Positions 17,466 to 25,307 of a stretch of DNA of 46,225 bases are shown piece after piece. The notes under the pieces were generated by a model, which saw only the letters and a program-made list of their open reading frames with translations, searched no databases and was not told where the DNA came from. Made by a program: the position numbers and the translations under genes. The stretch lies in assembly GCA_027315205.1 (NCBI GenBank), contig DAHUYM010000012.1, positions 1 to 46,225 of the forward strand, read 5' to 3'. Origin of the DNA: Leptospirillum sp. GTDB lineage: Bacteria; Nitrospirota; Leptospirillia; Leptospirillales; Leptospirillaceae. Within the stretch, counting starts at the first letter, position 1, and each line of letters begins with the position of its first letter.

Positions 17466-18164
17466 TCAAATCCGGCTTGCTGCGTTCATGACAACCAATT
17501 TCTTTCTACCGAAATAAAGCAACCCCGCGAGACCCGTCGCAAAAAGAAGCCACGTGGACGGTTCAGGCGTCATCGTCATCGTCAGAACCGCTGGTGCGCC
17601 GTTCGACTCGACGTAGATAAGTCCGACAAACTCAACTGTACTCGTCCCGGGGAGGAACCCTGTGGTCGTGATGGCGGATGTGGGGCTGGGAGACTCGAAC
17701 ACGGGCACGGTACCATGATCGGTGGTATAATAGAGCGATGCCCCGTCGTCATGCGTTACGGATACGTTCGCTCCCGAACCGGAATAGACGAATAAAAATT
17801 CAAGATAAGAATTATCGTTGAATCCGGGGGTGCTCATTGTCGTCCCCAGAAATGAACTCAGGGAAACGGTTCCTGAATACCTTGAAATCCCGGAAGTCTT
17901 GGATCCGAAGAAGTCCAGAAACGTATTCGATCCGTTTTGGCCATTGTTGTTGACGAAATCGATTGGGCCAGTATACAGAAAATTCGCAAAAAGGGGTTTT
18001 TTTGGCTGACTGGCTCGATTGGCCGTATCGGTGGTCCCGGGTCCAGACCACACTTCTACGCCAAAAGTGTTGCTGTAATAAGTTGCATGCGCCACGCCCA
18101 AAGACACGACGGACATGAGCCCGACAAGAAACCCGGAAAAAAGGGCTTTTCTGAATAAATTCAT
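17466..18164 (-). CDS. PEP-CTERM sorted exported protein (paralog 1)
   Basis: A 232-residue exported protein. It has a signal peptide (about 1-28, ending AHA-T) and a C-terminal PEP-CTERM sorting tail: TPEPSTWLLFATGLAGLL followed by YFGRKK. The tail targets the protein to exosortase/EpsH processing and the cell surface or matrix. The central region holds GPIDFVN-NGQ-G-NTF-FFGS and VSVTHDDGASLY; the latter resembles the core strand of PA14-type beta-sandwich domains that often bind sugars. The start is the ATG at 18164, with AGGAG seven bases upstream; an ATG five codons earlier overlaps that ribosome site and was rejected. It is clearly homologous to the protein at 18784-19476. No exosortase is in the window. 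Confidence 0.87.
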   Translation of the reverse strand: MNLFRKALFSGFLVGLMSVVSLGVAHATYYSNTFGVEVWSGPGTTDTANRASQPKKPLFANFLYTGPIDFVNNNGQNGSNTFLDFFGSKTSGISRYSGTVSLSSFLGTTMSTPGFNDNSYLEFLFVYSGSGANVSVTHDDGASLYYTTDHGTVPVFESPSPTSAITTTGFLPGTSTVEFVGLIYVESNGAPAVLTMTMTPEPSTWLLFATGLAGLLYFGRKKLVVMNAASRI

Positions 18165-18773
18165 GGATAATCTCCTCATTCAAAAATCAGGTTTTTTTGA
18201 TCGCCTTCTAAAATAATTCAAGCATTTCTTATGCCAGAATCAAAACGAACGGGACGGTTCTCAGAGAAAGAGATATCTCAAGAAACTTCGTTTCACGGGA
18301 GTCGATTTCTGCGCTCAAGCGACATTTTGGCAATGGCACCAAGTGTATAATCCACTGACGAATGACATCAAATATTTACACCCGTATTCACGAACCACAG
18401 GCACGAGACGTCTTTTTTGATATCCTTTGATTTCCCTATGCAGGCAGAAGAGTGATCGGGAAATAGCGGCTGGCTCAAAAAAGAAGGAATTCGTGAATCG
18501 GCTCTTCAAGACATACAAGCGGGTACAGAGGGAACGGAAGACGATCTGAGACATGGCTGGGGACCGATTCGATCCGTTCGGATCGATCACCGATGCCAGC
18601 GAAACCCGGAATGGACAAGCCCAGAAAAAAAGGGCAACTTTCGTTCAGGCATTCCTGAATGGGTCTCAGCGCTATTCGCCGATGACAATCCATTAGGAGT
18701 GGAGGTGACCTGCAACCCGCCTAACCGAAAGCCGCCCTGTTTTCAAAAGAAATATACGATTCTGATGCAAAGC
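18165..18773. other. Intergenic region without gene
   Basis: About 610 bases between the two PEP-CTERM paralogs. A 91-codon minus-strand frame (18315-18590) has no recognisable motif or ribosome site. The promoter of the left paralog should lie at its left end. Confidence 0.35.
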
Positions 18774-18793
18774 CCAGATCTTTTCAGATCTGG
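18774..18793 (-). terminator. Hairpin overlapping the stop of PEP-CTERM paralog 2
   Basis: Minus strand: CCAGATCT, loop GAAA, AGATCTGG. It is a perfect 8-bp stem with a GNRA-type loop, and the stop codon (18786-18784) lies in the loop-side arm. Only a weak T-rich stretch follows, so it may protect the mRNA 3' end rather than terminate efficiently. Confidence 0.45.
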
Positions 18794-19476
18794 TTCTTCA
18801 CGTTCCGAAAGGACATTTTTTTCTTGCCGAAGAACAACAAACCGGCCAACCCGGTTGCAAAAAGAAGCCAGGTAGAAGGCTCGGGAGTCGCCGTCATTGT
18901 CAGGACCGCCGGAGCACCATTCGACTCGACATAGACCAGAGTCAGCGGCTCCACGTTTCCAGACCCGGAAATGAACGGTACGAACGCCGTCGAAGTGATC
19001 GCCGAAGTCGGACCGGGAGATGTGAACAGCGACCCATTGGCATTGTAAAGACTCGCACCATCATCGTGGGTGACCGACACTGTCCCCGTACCATTAAAGT
19101 TAAAGTTGAACGCAAGATAAGAATTATACGTTTCCCCGGGTGTGCTCATCGTCGTATCGAGAAACTGGGTAAACGTGTCTGCGCTCGTGAAATTCGAAAT
19201 CCCGCCGGAATGGGATCCAAAGAACTCCCCGAATGTGTTGGTACCGCTTTGGCCATTTTCGTTGACAAAATCGATCGGTCCCGAATAGGTAAAAGTCGCA
19301 AACGGGGTTGCCGACGGCGTGGGCAACGTGGCGTATTTCGTGGTCGTGTTTCCATTCCAGACGCTCACCTGAAAGGTATTGGTATAGTAGGTCGCATGGG
19401 CGATTCCTATCGACATGGCCACCATCCAGCCCGCCATAACCCCGGTGAAAACCATCTTTTTCACGACACTTGTCAT
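18784..19476 (-). CDS. PEP-CTERM sorted exported protein (paralog 2)
   Basis: A 230-residue paralog of the neighbouring PEP-CTERM protein, with the same layout: signal peptide (about 1-29), the ATYYTNTF start of the mature part, GPIDFVNENGQSGTNTF, TTMSTPG, VSVTHDDGASLY, YVESNGAPAVLTMT, and the sorting tail TPEPSTWLLFATGLAGLLFFGKKK. Conserved blocks alternate with divergent linkers, so the duplication is not recent. The ATG at 19476 has AGGAGG six bases upstream; the longer frame to 19542 lacks a ribosome site. It probably ends up on the surface or in the biofilm matrix. The PA14-like DDGxxLY motif suggests carbohydrate binding, but that is inference. Confidence 0.87.
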   Translation of the reverse strand: MTSVVKKMVFTGVMAGWMVAMSIGIAHATYYTNTFQVSVWNGNTTTKYATLPTPSATPFATFTYSGPIDFVNENGQSGTNTFGEFFGSHSGGISNFTSADTFTQFLDTTMSTPGETYNSYLAFNFNFNGTGTVSVTHDDGASLYNANGSLFTSPGPTSAITSTAFVPFISGSGNVEPLTLVYVESNGAPAVLTMTATPEPSTWLLFATGLAGLLFFGKKKMSFRNVKNQI

Positions 19477-19897
19477 ATTCAGCCTCCTGTTCCAAATGGA
19501 ATCCCAATACTTCTGATGCGACTTTACTAATGCATTTAGCATGCCAATGCCATTTCAATGAATAAAAGAGGATCGCTCTTGGGGGATGCCGGGATACAAA
19601 ACATGGGGACTTACAGAAATGGCGTGGTTTTGCACTCATGAAAATGGCGTCTGGATCATCGCGACATGGATTTCGAGGACCAAAAATCCGTCTGTAATGG
19701 ATATTTAAAAAGAAAAATTTCCTAACGGGTGTAAAATTCTCTGACGCTCCCTTGCATCATTTCTTTACAACTCTTCGCCTTCCGAAATTCTGACGTGAAC
19801 GATTTCCCCGGGACACATACATCTTGAAAATATCCTTAATCACATTGCGAGACGGGTCCTAACGGTTTCAGAGGACCTTGCAACACCCAGCCGATCC
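19477..19897. other. Intergenic region without gene
   Basis: About 420 bases upstream of PEP-CTERM paralog 2 and downstream of the small membrane protein. I see no supported frame, RNA or repeat. Confidence 0.35.
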
Positions 19898-20101
19898 CTA
19901 GAAATACCCCGTCCCGTGCATCATCCTTCCCTGCCAGCCAAAAAAACCGGCAAAGAGCGCGCTCCCGATCATGCCCAGAATGAACAGAATGATAAGGGCG
20001 GGAATCGATGCAACGACCCACTTGACCATAAAGATCACCATGGACGCGAACCGCATCCGGATATCGACGACAACGACTTCGGTGGGTTGATCGGAAGCCA
20101 T
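19898..20101 (-). CDS. Small single/double-pass membrane protein, function unknown
   Basis: A 67-residue protein with a polar N-terminus (MASDQPTEVVVVDIRMRF) and a long hydrophobic region from about 20 to 52 that could form one or two helices. The tail ends MMHGTGYF. GGAGG lies four to five bases before the ATG at 20101. I do not recognise a family. It is flanked by spacers and so probably transcribed alone. It might be a small membrane stress or regulatory protein, but nothing in sequence proves it. Confidence 0.6.
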   Translation of the reverse strand: MASDQPTEVVVVDIRMRFASMVIFMVKWVVASIPALIILFILGMIGSALFAGFFGWQGRMMHGTGYF

Positions 20102-20386
20102 TTTTCCTCCTGGAATGAAGGTTTCTACAGGGTTGTCGAGCGCCGGTCCCAGGTCAATACCCTATGGACGCAGGCCTTCCGTCCCGGTCGGCATGAAGAC
20201 GTTCTTATCATTCCGATTGTAACCGATGTTCATGGGATTTCAGAGCGGGAATGAAGATCAGCTAGGCATAATAGGCATAAAAGGAGAGCGAAAGTACCGA
20301 AGCCTTCACAAAAGACGGTCTCTATAATTGGTTCGTTCATCTAAAAAGGCCGAGCAGGAGGGGGGGAACCCGGATGTCTCTGAAAA

Positions 20387-20463
20387 TGGCGCGCCTGGAC
20401 CGACTCGAACGGTCAACCCACAGCTTAGAAGGCTGTTGCTCTGTCCGCTTGAGCTACAGGCGC
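20387..20463 (-). tRNA. tRNA-Arg (anticodon TCT)
   Basis: 77 nt including CCA (20387-20389). The acceptor GCGCCTG pairs with CAGGCGC; the discriminator is G. The D arm has AGCTCAAGCGGACAGAGC; the anticodon loop is CTTCTAA with TCT; the T arm has GTTCGAGTC. It begins seven bases after the stop codon of cbtB on the same strand, so it may be processed from that transcript. Confidence 0.95.
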
Positions 20464-20470
20464 CTCTTCC

Positions 20471-20671
20471 TCAGTGGCACATGATGAAACTGAAGGCGTG
20501 CCGCACGGGATGGACGGCATCATGCACCATCGGAAGCGGTGCGAAAAGAAGAAGATACACCGTCAGGGGCACCCACAGGCCGAGAAGCAGAACTCCGAGA
20601 ACGCGAACCCCGGAAAGGGCCGTGACCTGAGCGGCCGTTTTGACAGATTGAATGCGTGCGGCTTGGTTCAA
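20471..20671 (-). CDS. cbtB: CbtB-like cobalt transporter subunit
   Basis: A 66-residue protein matching CbtB: one transmembrane helix (about 22-44), then a C-terminal motif of metal-ligand residues, His50-Asp51, His54, Arg57-His58 and the terminal Cys65-His66. CbtB is predicted to work with the multi-helix CbtA in cobalt uptake. No cbtA is in the window, and I see no cobalamin riboswitch upstream. The start is TTG at 20671, with AAGGGGA six bases upstream; no in-frame ATG would serve. It lies 63 bases downstream of the glutaredoxin-like gene and 7 bases upstream of tRNA-Arg. Confidence 0.78.
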   Translation of the reverse strand: MNQAARIQSVKTAAQVTALSGVRVLGVLLLGLWVPLTVYLLLFAPLPMVHDAVHPVRHAFSFIMCH

Positions 20672-20734
20672 CGAACTTCCCCTTATGCATTATCGGACCG
20701 GGGTCAAAGCGGAAAACCGCTGCCCCGCAAATCC

Positions 20735-21052
20735 TCAGTGGGTTGGACAACCCTGGTTGATCGGAGTGGAATCCGACGAATCGACCGGCTTTACCAGCCC
20801 TTTCTGGATGAGGTATCCCTCCACTTCCTCTCCGCTGACATCGGCCAGCATCACGCCGTCGATTTCAACGCAGGGAGAAAGGCGCTGGTGGGATTTCTGG
20901 ACCATTTCCATATAGGCCACGGGATTGGAAATGACATCCACATCCTCGAACGGAAGATTGTATTTCCGGAGAACCGCCCGGACGCCGTTGGACCAGCCGC
21001 AGGTCGGCTTCAGATAGGCTTTTATCATAACTTTTTCTTGTGTTTCAGACAT
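20735..21052 (-). CDS. Monothiol glutaredoxin-like protein
   Basis: A 105-residue thioredoxin-fold protein with the active-site motif CGWS (Cys18 to Ser21), where classical monothiol glutaredoxins have CGFS. It keeps the TVE-type segment as SPCVEIDGV with the cis-proline, and the helix EEVEGYLIQKGL. Such proteins handle iron-sulfur clusters or glutathione-linked reductions in the cytoplasm. AGGAGG lies six bases before the ATG. Its position just after the iron-sulfur/NifS-like cluster fits an Fe-S or thiol role, though the partners are inferred. Confidence 0.82.
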   Translation of the reverse strand: MSETQEKVMIKAYLKPTCGWSNGVRAVLRKYNLPFEDVDVISNPVAYMEMVQKSHQRLSPCVEIDGVMLADVSGEEVEGYLIQKGLVKPVDSSDSTPINQGCPTH

Positions 21053-21148
21053 GTGGAACCTCCTGGGGTTTCGAACCTCTGTTGATTGTAACCCAAAGGA
21101 TCGGGTGACTCAAGACGGAGCGACAAAAGAACGCCGCGGACGGGCTTT

Positions 21149-22051
21149 TCAGGGTGCCGGACGACGGTAAAGGTCCGATTCGAGATACGCTTCGAGGCCC
21201 ATGGGATTCAGGTTGAACGAGAGAGAAAGATCGTTCGGCATGGCGATGTTGTCTTCCAGGGCCATCTTGATCATCTCGCGCGTCAGAAACGGCACCGGAA
21301 GGATCCATTCCTGAAGAGTGGCCCCAAGCCCCAGGAGAGCCGGGGGCTGGGGAAGGATGAGTGCCTTCAGGTGCAGGGAAGCGATGAACGTTTCCATCAG
21401 TTCCCTGTAAGTATAGATCCTGGGTCCCCCGATCGAGTATGTCCTGCCGATGGTTTCCGGACGTTCCGCCGAAAGGGCCATGGCTCGGGCGAGATCCCCG
21501 ACATAGACAGGGTGGATTCGATTCGTCCCCGGCCCGATGACCGGAAGCACGTGGAATTTCTTTCCCATCGCGGCGAAGAGCGAAACGAACCGGTCCCCCG
21601 GACCGAAAATCACGCTCGGGCGAAACGTCGTCACATCCAGTCCGGACCAACGGAAAAGGTCCTCCGCCTGGAATTTCGTGCGATGGTAACGGGATACGGC
21701 GTCCCGCGATGCCCCGATCGCACTGACGTAGACCGCCCTCCGGACGCCCAGAGCCTTGGCCCGTTCTATAAGATTCCGGGTGCCTTCGACATGGATCTTC
21801 TCATAAGTCTGTGTCCGGGTTTCGGCCAGAATGCCGGTCAGGTGAAAAACCGCATCTGCCCCTTCCAGTGCCCGCGAGAGCGATTCGGGGTCCATGATGG
21901 AGCCGGCAAGCCATTCCGCGTTGGCGGGAAGCGGCTTCCCGGGTTTTCGGCGGGAAAGGACCCGGATCCAGCCCCCGGGGGAAAACCTCTCCCATTGCCC
22001 GATAAGAGCCCGGCCGACAAAACCCGTACCGCCGACGATCGTGATATTCAT
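21149..22051 (-). CDS. NDUFA9-like NAD(P)-binding atypical SDR protein
   Basis: A 300-residue extended short-chain dehydrogenase-like protein of the complex I NDUFA9/NmrA type. The Rossmann start ITIVGGTGFVGRAL (residues 3-16) carries the GxxGxxG motif. Further conserved parts are DAVFHLTGI, the VYVSAIGA strand, YHRTKFQAED with the Tyr-x-x-x-Lys pair, and TTFRPSVIFGPGDRF. It probably binds NAD(P) or a quinone/isoprenoid-like substrate; the catalytic role in this family is unclear. Its ATG overlaps the stop of the NifS-like gene (ATGA), so the two are coupled. A longer open frame upstream lies inside that gene and was rejected. Confidence 0.85.
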   Translation of the reverse strand: MNITIVGGTGFVGRALIGQWERFSPGGWIRVLSRRKPGKPLPANAEWLAGSIMDPESLSRALEGADAVFHLTGILAETRTQTYEKIHVEGTRNLIERAKALGVRRAVYVSAIGASRDAVSRYHRTKFQAEDLFRWSGLDVTTFRPSVIFGPGDRFVSLFAAMGKKFHVLPVIGPGTNRIHPVYVGDLARAMALSAERPETIGRTYSIGGPRIYTYRELMETFIASLHLKALILPQPPALLGLGATLQEWILPVPFLTREMIKMALEDNIAMPNDLSLSFNLNPMGLEAYLESDLYRRPAP

Positions 22052-23226
22052 TCCCCGCCCTTCCCCCGCATCGTGGGAGCGAGTCTCCTGAGGTCGTCCA
22101 AAACCTCGGGGAAACGCTCGCAAAACCGGTCGACGTCTCCCCGGTTCGTTTCCCAGCCCATGGTCAGGACGACCGATCCCTGTCCGACAACCGGGGGAAC
22201 ACCGAGTGCGGTCAGGACATGGGAGACCTTGAGGGAGTCCGAAGAGCACGAAGACCCGGTCCCGACTTCGATCCCTACAGAATCGAGCCTCGAGAGGGCC
22301 GCCTGCCCGTCGATCCCGTGCACCAGAAGATTCAGGATGCCGGGAATCCGTGGACCGTTCTTGGCCGCAATCTCGACGTCTTCCAGGCGTTCGGCAGTCC
22401 AATTCTCGACATGGCCGGTCAACGAGTGGAGCCGGCTCGCCTCTTCTGCCTGGAATTGGTCCCAGTGGCGAAGGGCGGCCTCCCATCCTTGCGCAAGGAA
22501 CACCGGAACCGACCCTCCCCGGCGCCCGCCCTCCTGGGCTCCTCCCTCGATCAGGGGAGAAATCCGAATCCCCCTGCGAACAACCAGGGCGGCGATACCG
22601 GGAGGCCCACCCATCCGGCCCGAAGAGACGCTAAGAAGGTCAATGGGGTGTTCGTCCAGCCGGATCCGGACCGAGGATGCCGCCGCCACGAAATCGACAT
22701 GGAGAACCCCTCCCCTTTCCCGCACGATCCGGCCGATGGGGTCGATGGGCTGAACGAGGCCCACTTCGGGGTTGGCCCACTGGACGGAAACGAGAAAGGG
22801 GGGTTCCGGAAGCTCGCGTTCAAACCGGTCGAGGTCGACGGTCCCGTCGGAAAGCAACGGGATCATGCCGACCGGAATCCCTTCCTCGACGCCCCGGGTC
22901 CGGGCCGCATTCAGGACCGACACGTGCTCCAGGGGGGAGACCCTCATTCCCCTCGGGGAGGCGCCCTTTCGCATGACGGTCCGCTCGATGGCCCAGGTAT
23001 TGGCTTCGGAAGCGCTGGAGGTAAAGACCACTTCGGCAGGATGCGCCCCAAAGATCCCCGCAAGGGTTTCGCGGGCCTTTTCGAGCCGCTCCTTTGCCCG
23101 GAGGCCCCGGCGGGACCGGCTCATCGCGTTGGCCTCGAGAGCCAGACCATCAGTTACGGCCTGGACTACGCCGGGCCTGAGCGGCATCTGGTTGTCGCTG
23201 TCGAAGAAGGCCGGCTTACGGGTCAT
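22048..23226 (-). CDS. NifS/IscS-like class V aminotransferase homolog lacking the PLP lysine
   Basis: A 392-residue cysteine-desulfurase-fold protein. By alignment to IscS, the positions kept are His101 (LEHVSV; IscS His104), Asp178 (HVDFV; Asp180), the RRGGSVPV region and the sulfur-carrying Cys327 in GTGSSCSSDS (Cys328). The Schiff-base lysine is not kept: IscS has SxHKxxGPxG, here it is SSGRMGGPPG with Arg204 (codon CGG). The N-terminal N-A-A-T-T motif is also altered (SDNQMPL), and the PLP-stacking Gln after Asp178 is Ala. The frame is intact and the gene sits in a tight cluster, so this is not simple decay. It may be a pseudoenzyme or scaffold, or use different chemistry. It overlaps DUF3501 upstream by 11 bases and the SDR gene downstream by four. 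Confidence 0.85.
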   Translation of the reverse strand: MTRKPAFFDSDNQMPLRPGVVQAVTDGLALEANAMSRSRRGLRAKERLEKARETLAGIFGAHPAEVVFTSSASEANTWAIERTVMRKGASPRGMRVSPLEHVSVLNAARTRGVEEGIPVGMIPLLSDGTVDLDRFERELPEPPFLVSVQWANPEVGLVQPIDPIGRIVRERGGVLHVDFVAAASSVRIRLDEHPIDLLSVSSGRMGGPPGIAALVVRRGIRISPLIEGGAQEGGRRGGSVPVFLAQGWEAALRHWDQFQAEEASRLHSLTGHVENWTAERLEDVEIAAKNGPRIPGILNLLVHGIDGQAALSRLDSVGIEVGTGSSCSSDSLKVSHVLTALGVPPVVGQGSVVLTMGWETNRGDVDRFCERFPEVLDDLRRLAPTMRGKGGE

Positions 23227-23812
23227 CGCGGAGGTCTTGCTTTAGGCTTTCGATCATCTCTCCCGAAAGGGGGGCCATGGCCGAATACCTTGGATGGTCG
23301 GACAGGAGCATGACCCTGTCGGTCGGTTTTCTCTCCAGAAAATGCCTCCGGACTTCGGGAGAAAACCCGAATGTCACGTAATGGACAGAGCTGAGCTTTT
23401 CCTCCGTCGACCGGTCGGGCTCGAACTGGGCGGTGACACGGTCGTTTCCGAAGACGATGTGGATGTAGGGTCCACGATCCAGTCCTTTCAAGTGCTCGAG
23501 CGTTTCACGAATGCGGTCTTCCTCGGTGATCTCGATCATCAGGGTCGCCTTGAGCTCCCCGTTTCCGGGAACCATGTCGTTATAGACCCGGACCTCCTCT
23601 TCCCGCTTTGATTCGTCCGTCTGTCGTTCGACGAACAGCATTTCCTGGATCTGGAACAGGACGGTTTCCCGGTTTTCGAACACCAGTCGGACCAGGGGGC
23701 CGAGGTTGATCGCCCGGTGCTTCTTCAAGGTAATGACCCGGGAGCGAAACTCGGCCCGTCGCTTTTCGTATTCGGCGTTCGGAATCAGTTCCGAAACCGC
23801 GATCTTCTTCAT
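23216..23812 (-). CDS. DUF3501 family protein
   Basis: A 198-residue cytoplasmic protein of the DUF3501 family. Conserved stretches: an N-terminal YEKRRAEFRSRVITLKKHR, then LGPLVRLVFENRETVLFQIQEML, the acidic ITEEDRIRETLEHLKGLD, and an IHIVFGNDRVTAQFEPDRST strand pair. The function is unknown. In many bacteria DUF3501 genes sit beside an Hdr/GlpC-type iron-sulfur protein and rubrerythrin; here the iron-sulfur gene is directly upstream (88-base gap), but there is no rubrerythrin. The ATG at 23812 has a GGAAAGGA upstream. The stop overlaps the start of the NifS-like gene. Confidence 0.83.
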   Translation of the reverse strand: MKKIAVSELIPNAEYEKRRAEFRSRVITLKKHRAINLGPLVRLVFENRETVLFQIQEMLFVERQTDESKREEEVRVYNDMVPGNGELKATLMIEITEEDRIRETLEHLKGLDRGPYIHIVFGNDRVTAQFEPDRSTEEKLSSVHYVTFGFSPEVRRHFLERKPTDRVMLLSDHPRYSAMAPLSGEMIESLKQDLRDDP

Positions 23813-23899
23813 CTTTTCAGAGTCCTTTCCTAAAAGTACGGTATGTCCGGGGCACCGGTCCAACGCAGGGGAGATTCCGGCACCCGGTTCGTAAAGGGG

Positions 23900-25141
23900 T
23901 CACAATCCATACGCCTGGCGAAGCAAAACCGCGGGATGTTCGACGATCCGCCCCGCTGCAGCACCGATCGCCCCCCCCGCCAGCGGGCAATCGGAAATCC
24001 ACCGGTCGGCCGTTCCTTCCGCCATGCCGGCCGCCGTCTTTTCCGCCCGTTTCAGGGCGTCCGGGAAATGCGCGACCTGGACCCCCCACGTTCCCCCATG
24101 CCCGGAACACATTTCATAGGGGGTCACCCGGGTGTCCGGGAGCAGGTTCAGGATCTCCCGGACCGGAGCCCCGATGTTCTGGTCCCGGAGATGGCAGGGG
24201 ACGTGGTAAGCGATGCGGCCCGCACCCCTCTTGAAATCGGTCCGCAGGAGATTGCGATTTTTGAGATGATTCAGGTACTGGAAGAAATCCCATGTCGCGC
24301 CGGCCAGTGTCCCGAGAGCCACCTCGGGCGCATGCTGGGCGTATTCTTTCTTGAGAGTCATGGTGCATGTCGGGACGGGCGCAACCAGTTTGTATCCCTC
24401 ACGGACATAGGGACCATACATTTTCAGCACGCGTTCGGCGCTTTCCCGGAACCCGGAAAGGTTCCCGGTGTCCAGGTGGGGCATTCCGCAGCAGACAGAC
24501 CCCGGAAAAACGACGGGAATCCCCTGGTGTTCCAGGATCTTCAGGACACTTTCCGGGAGATCGGGATCCTGGTAATTTCCAAGACATGTGGCGAACAGGA
24601 CCACCTTTTCGTCCCCGATGTCCCGGGAGGGCAACGGGTGTGGACGGGCCCGTTCCCGGTACCGTTCCTCGAACGTCTGGTGGGCGTAGGGTAGAATCGG
24701 GGCGCGGGCATGCAGGCCCAGAAAGGATTGCGCGATCCGGCGGGAGATCGCGTTCTTGAGGGCGGCGTTCACCATGCCCGAAAAACGGGTCCCCAGTCGT
24801 CCCAGCCGGTCGGTCTCCTCCATCAGGCGTTCGGAAATCCGGACCTCGCCCCGGGCGAACCGGTTCGCCTTGGCACGGAGCATGAGGGACGGGAAGTCCA
24901 GCATGTACGCATGCGGCGGACAGTACGGGCAGTGGTTGAAACAGAGCTTGCAATAGTTGCACCCTTCGAGAGTCCGGTCGAGGGAACCGGCCGGGAGCCG
25001 TTCGGGCACACCGTCGATCGCCGGCTGGTCCAGGAGGGAGAACAGAGTGTCGAAGGAAGGGCAGAGACGGAAACACCTCCGGCACCCGTTACAGACGTCC
25101 GCCACCCTGAGCCATTCCCCGGCCAGGTTTTCTTCCCTCAT
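23900..25141 (-). CDS. (Fe-S)-binding oxidoreductase, HdrD/GlpC-like
   Basis: A 413-residue cytoplasmic or membrane-associated electron-transfer protein. Two [4Fe-4S] ferredoxin motifs lie near the N-terminus: Cys17, 20, 23, 27 (CNGCRRCFRLCP) and Cys61, 64, 67, 71 (CNYCKLCFNHCP, plus an extra Cys74). Two CCG-type domains follow: LFATCLGNY with VCCGMPHLDTGN, and VPCHLRDQN with the second site reading CSGHGGTWG. In HdrB/HdrD such Cys-rich sites hold noncubane clusters that reduce disulfides. The chosen ATG (25141) has GGAAGG seven bases upstream; ATG 25156 is an alternative. It is the first gene of the cluster with DUF3501, the NifS-like protein and the SDR. Confidence 0.87.
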   Translation of the reverse strand: MREENLAGEWLRVADVCNGCRRCFRLCPSFDTLFSLLDQPAIDGVPERLPAGSLDRTLEGCNYCKLCFNHCPYCPPHAYMLDFPSLMLRAKANRFARGEVRISERLMEETDRLGRLGTRFSGMVNAALKNAISRRIAQSFLGLHARAPILPYAHQTFEERYRERARPHPLPSRDIGDEKVVLFATCLGNYQDPDLPESVLKILEHQGIPVVFPGSVCCGMPHLDTGNLSGFRESAERVLKMYGPYVREGYKLVAPVPTCTMTLKKEYAQHAPEVALGTLAGATWDFFQYLNHLKNRNLLRTDFKRGAGRIAYHVPCHLRDQNIGAPVREILNLLPDTRVTPYEMCSGHGGTWGVQVAHFPDALKRAEKTAAGMAEGTADRWISDCPLAGGAIGAAAGRIVEHPAVLLRQAYGL

Positions 25142-25307
25142 TCCGGCGCCTTCCATATGAACCTGGTTTTTGCCTCCGTTCCGGAGAATCCATGACTTGG
25201 AAACGTGCTTGTTTCCCATGGAAATTTCGTCCATCATAGCACGAAAAGACGGCGGCGGCAGGGCCGCAAACTCAACCGGACAAGAACTCCCAGGAGCCCT
25301 CCGAAGC

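Noticed and set aside
18315-18590. A 91-codon minus-strand frame between the PEP-CTERM genes
   Set aside because: No ribosome site, no recognisable motif and odd composition.
20672-20734. A cobalamin riboswitch upstream of cbtB
   Set aside because: The spacer is only 63 bases and shows no B12-box-like sequence or suitable fold.
22052-22486. An N-terminal extension of the NDUFA9-like protein
   Set aside because: It overlaps the NifS-like coding region in another frame; the Rossmann motif starts directly after the ATG at 22051.
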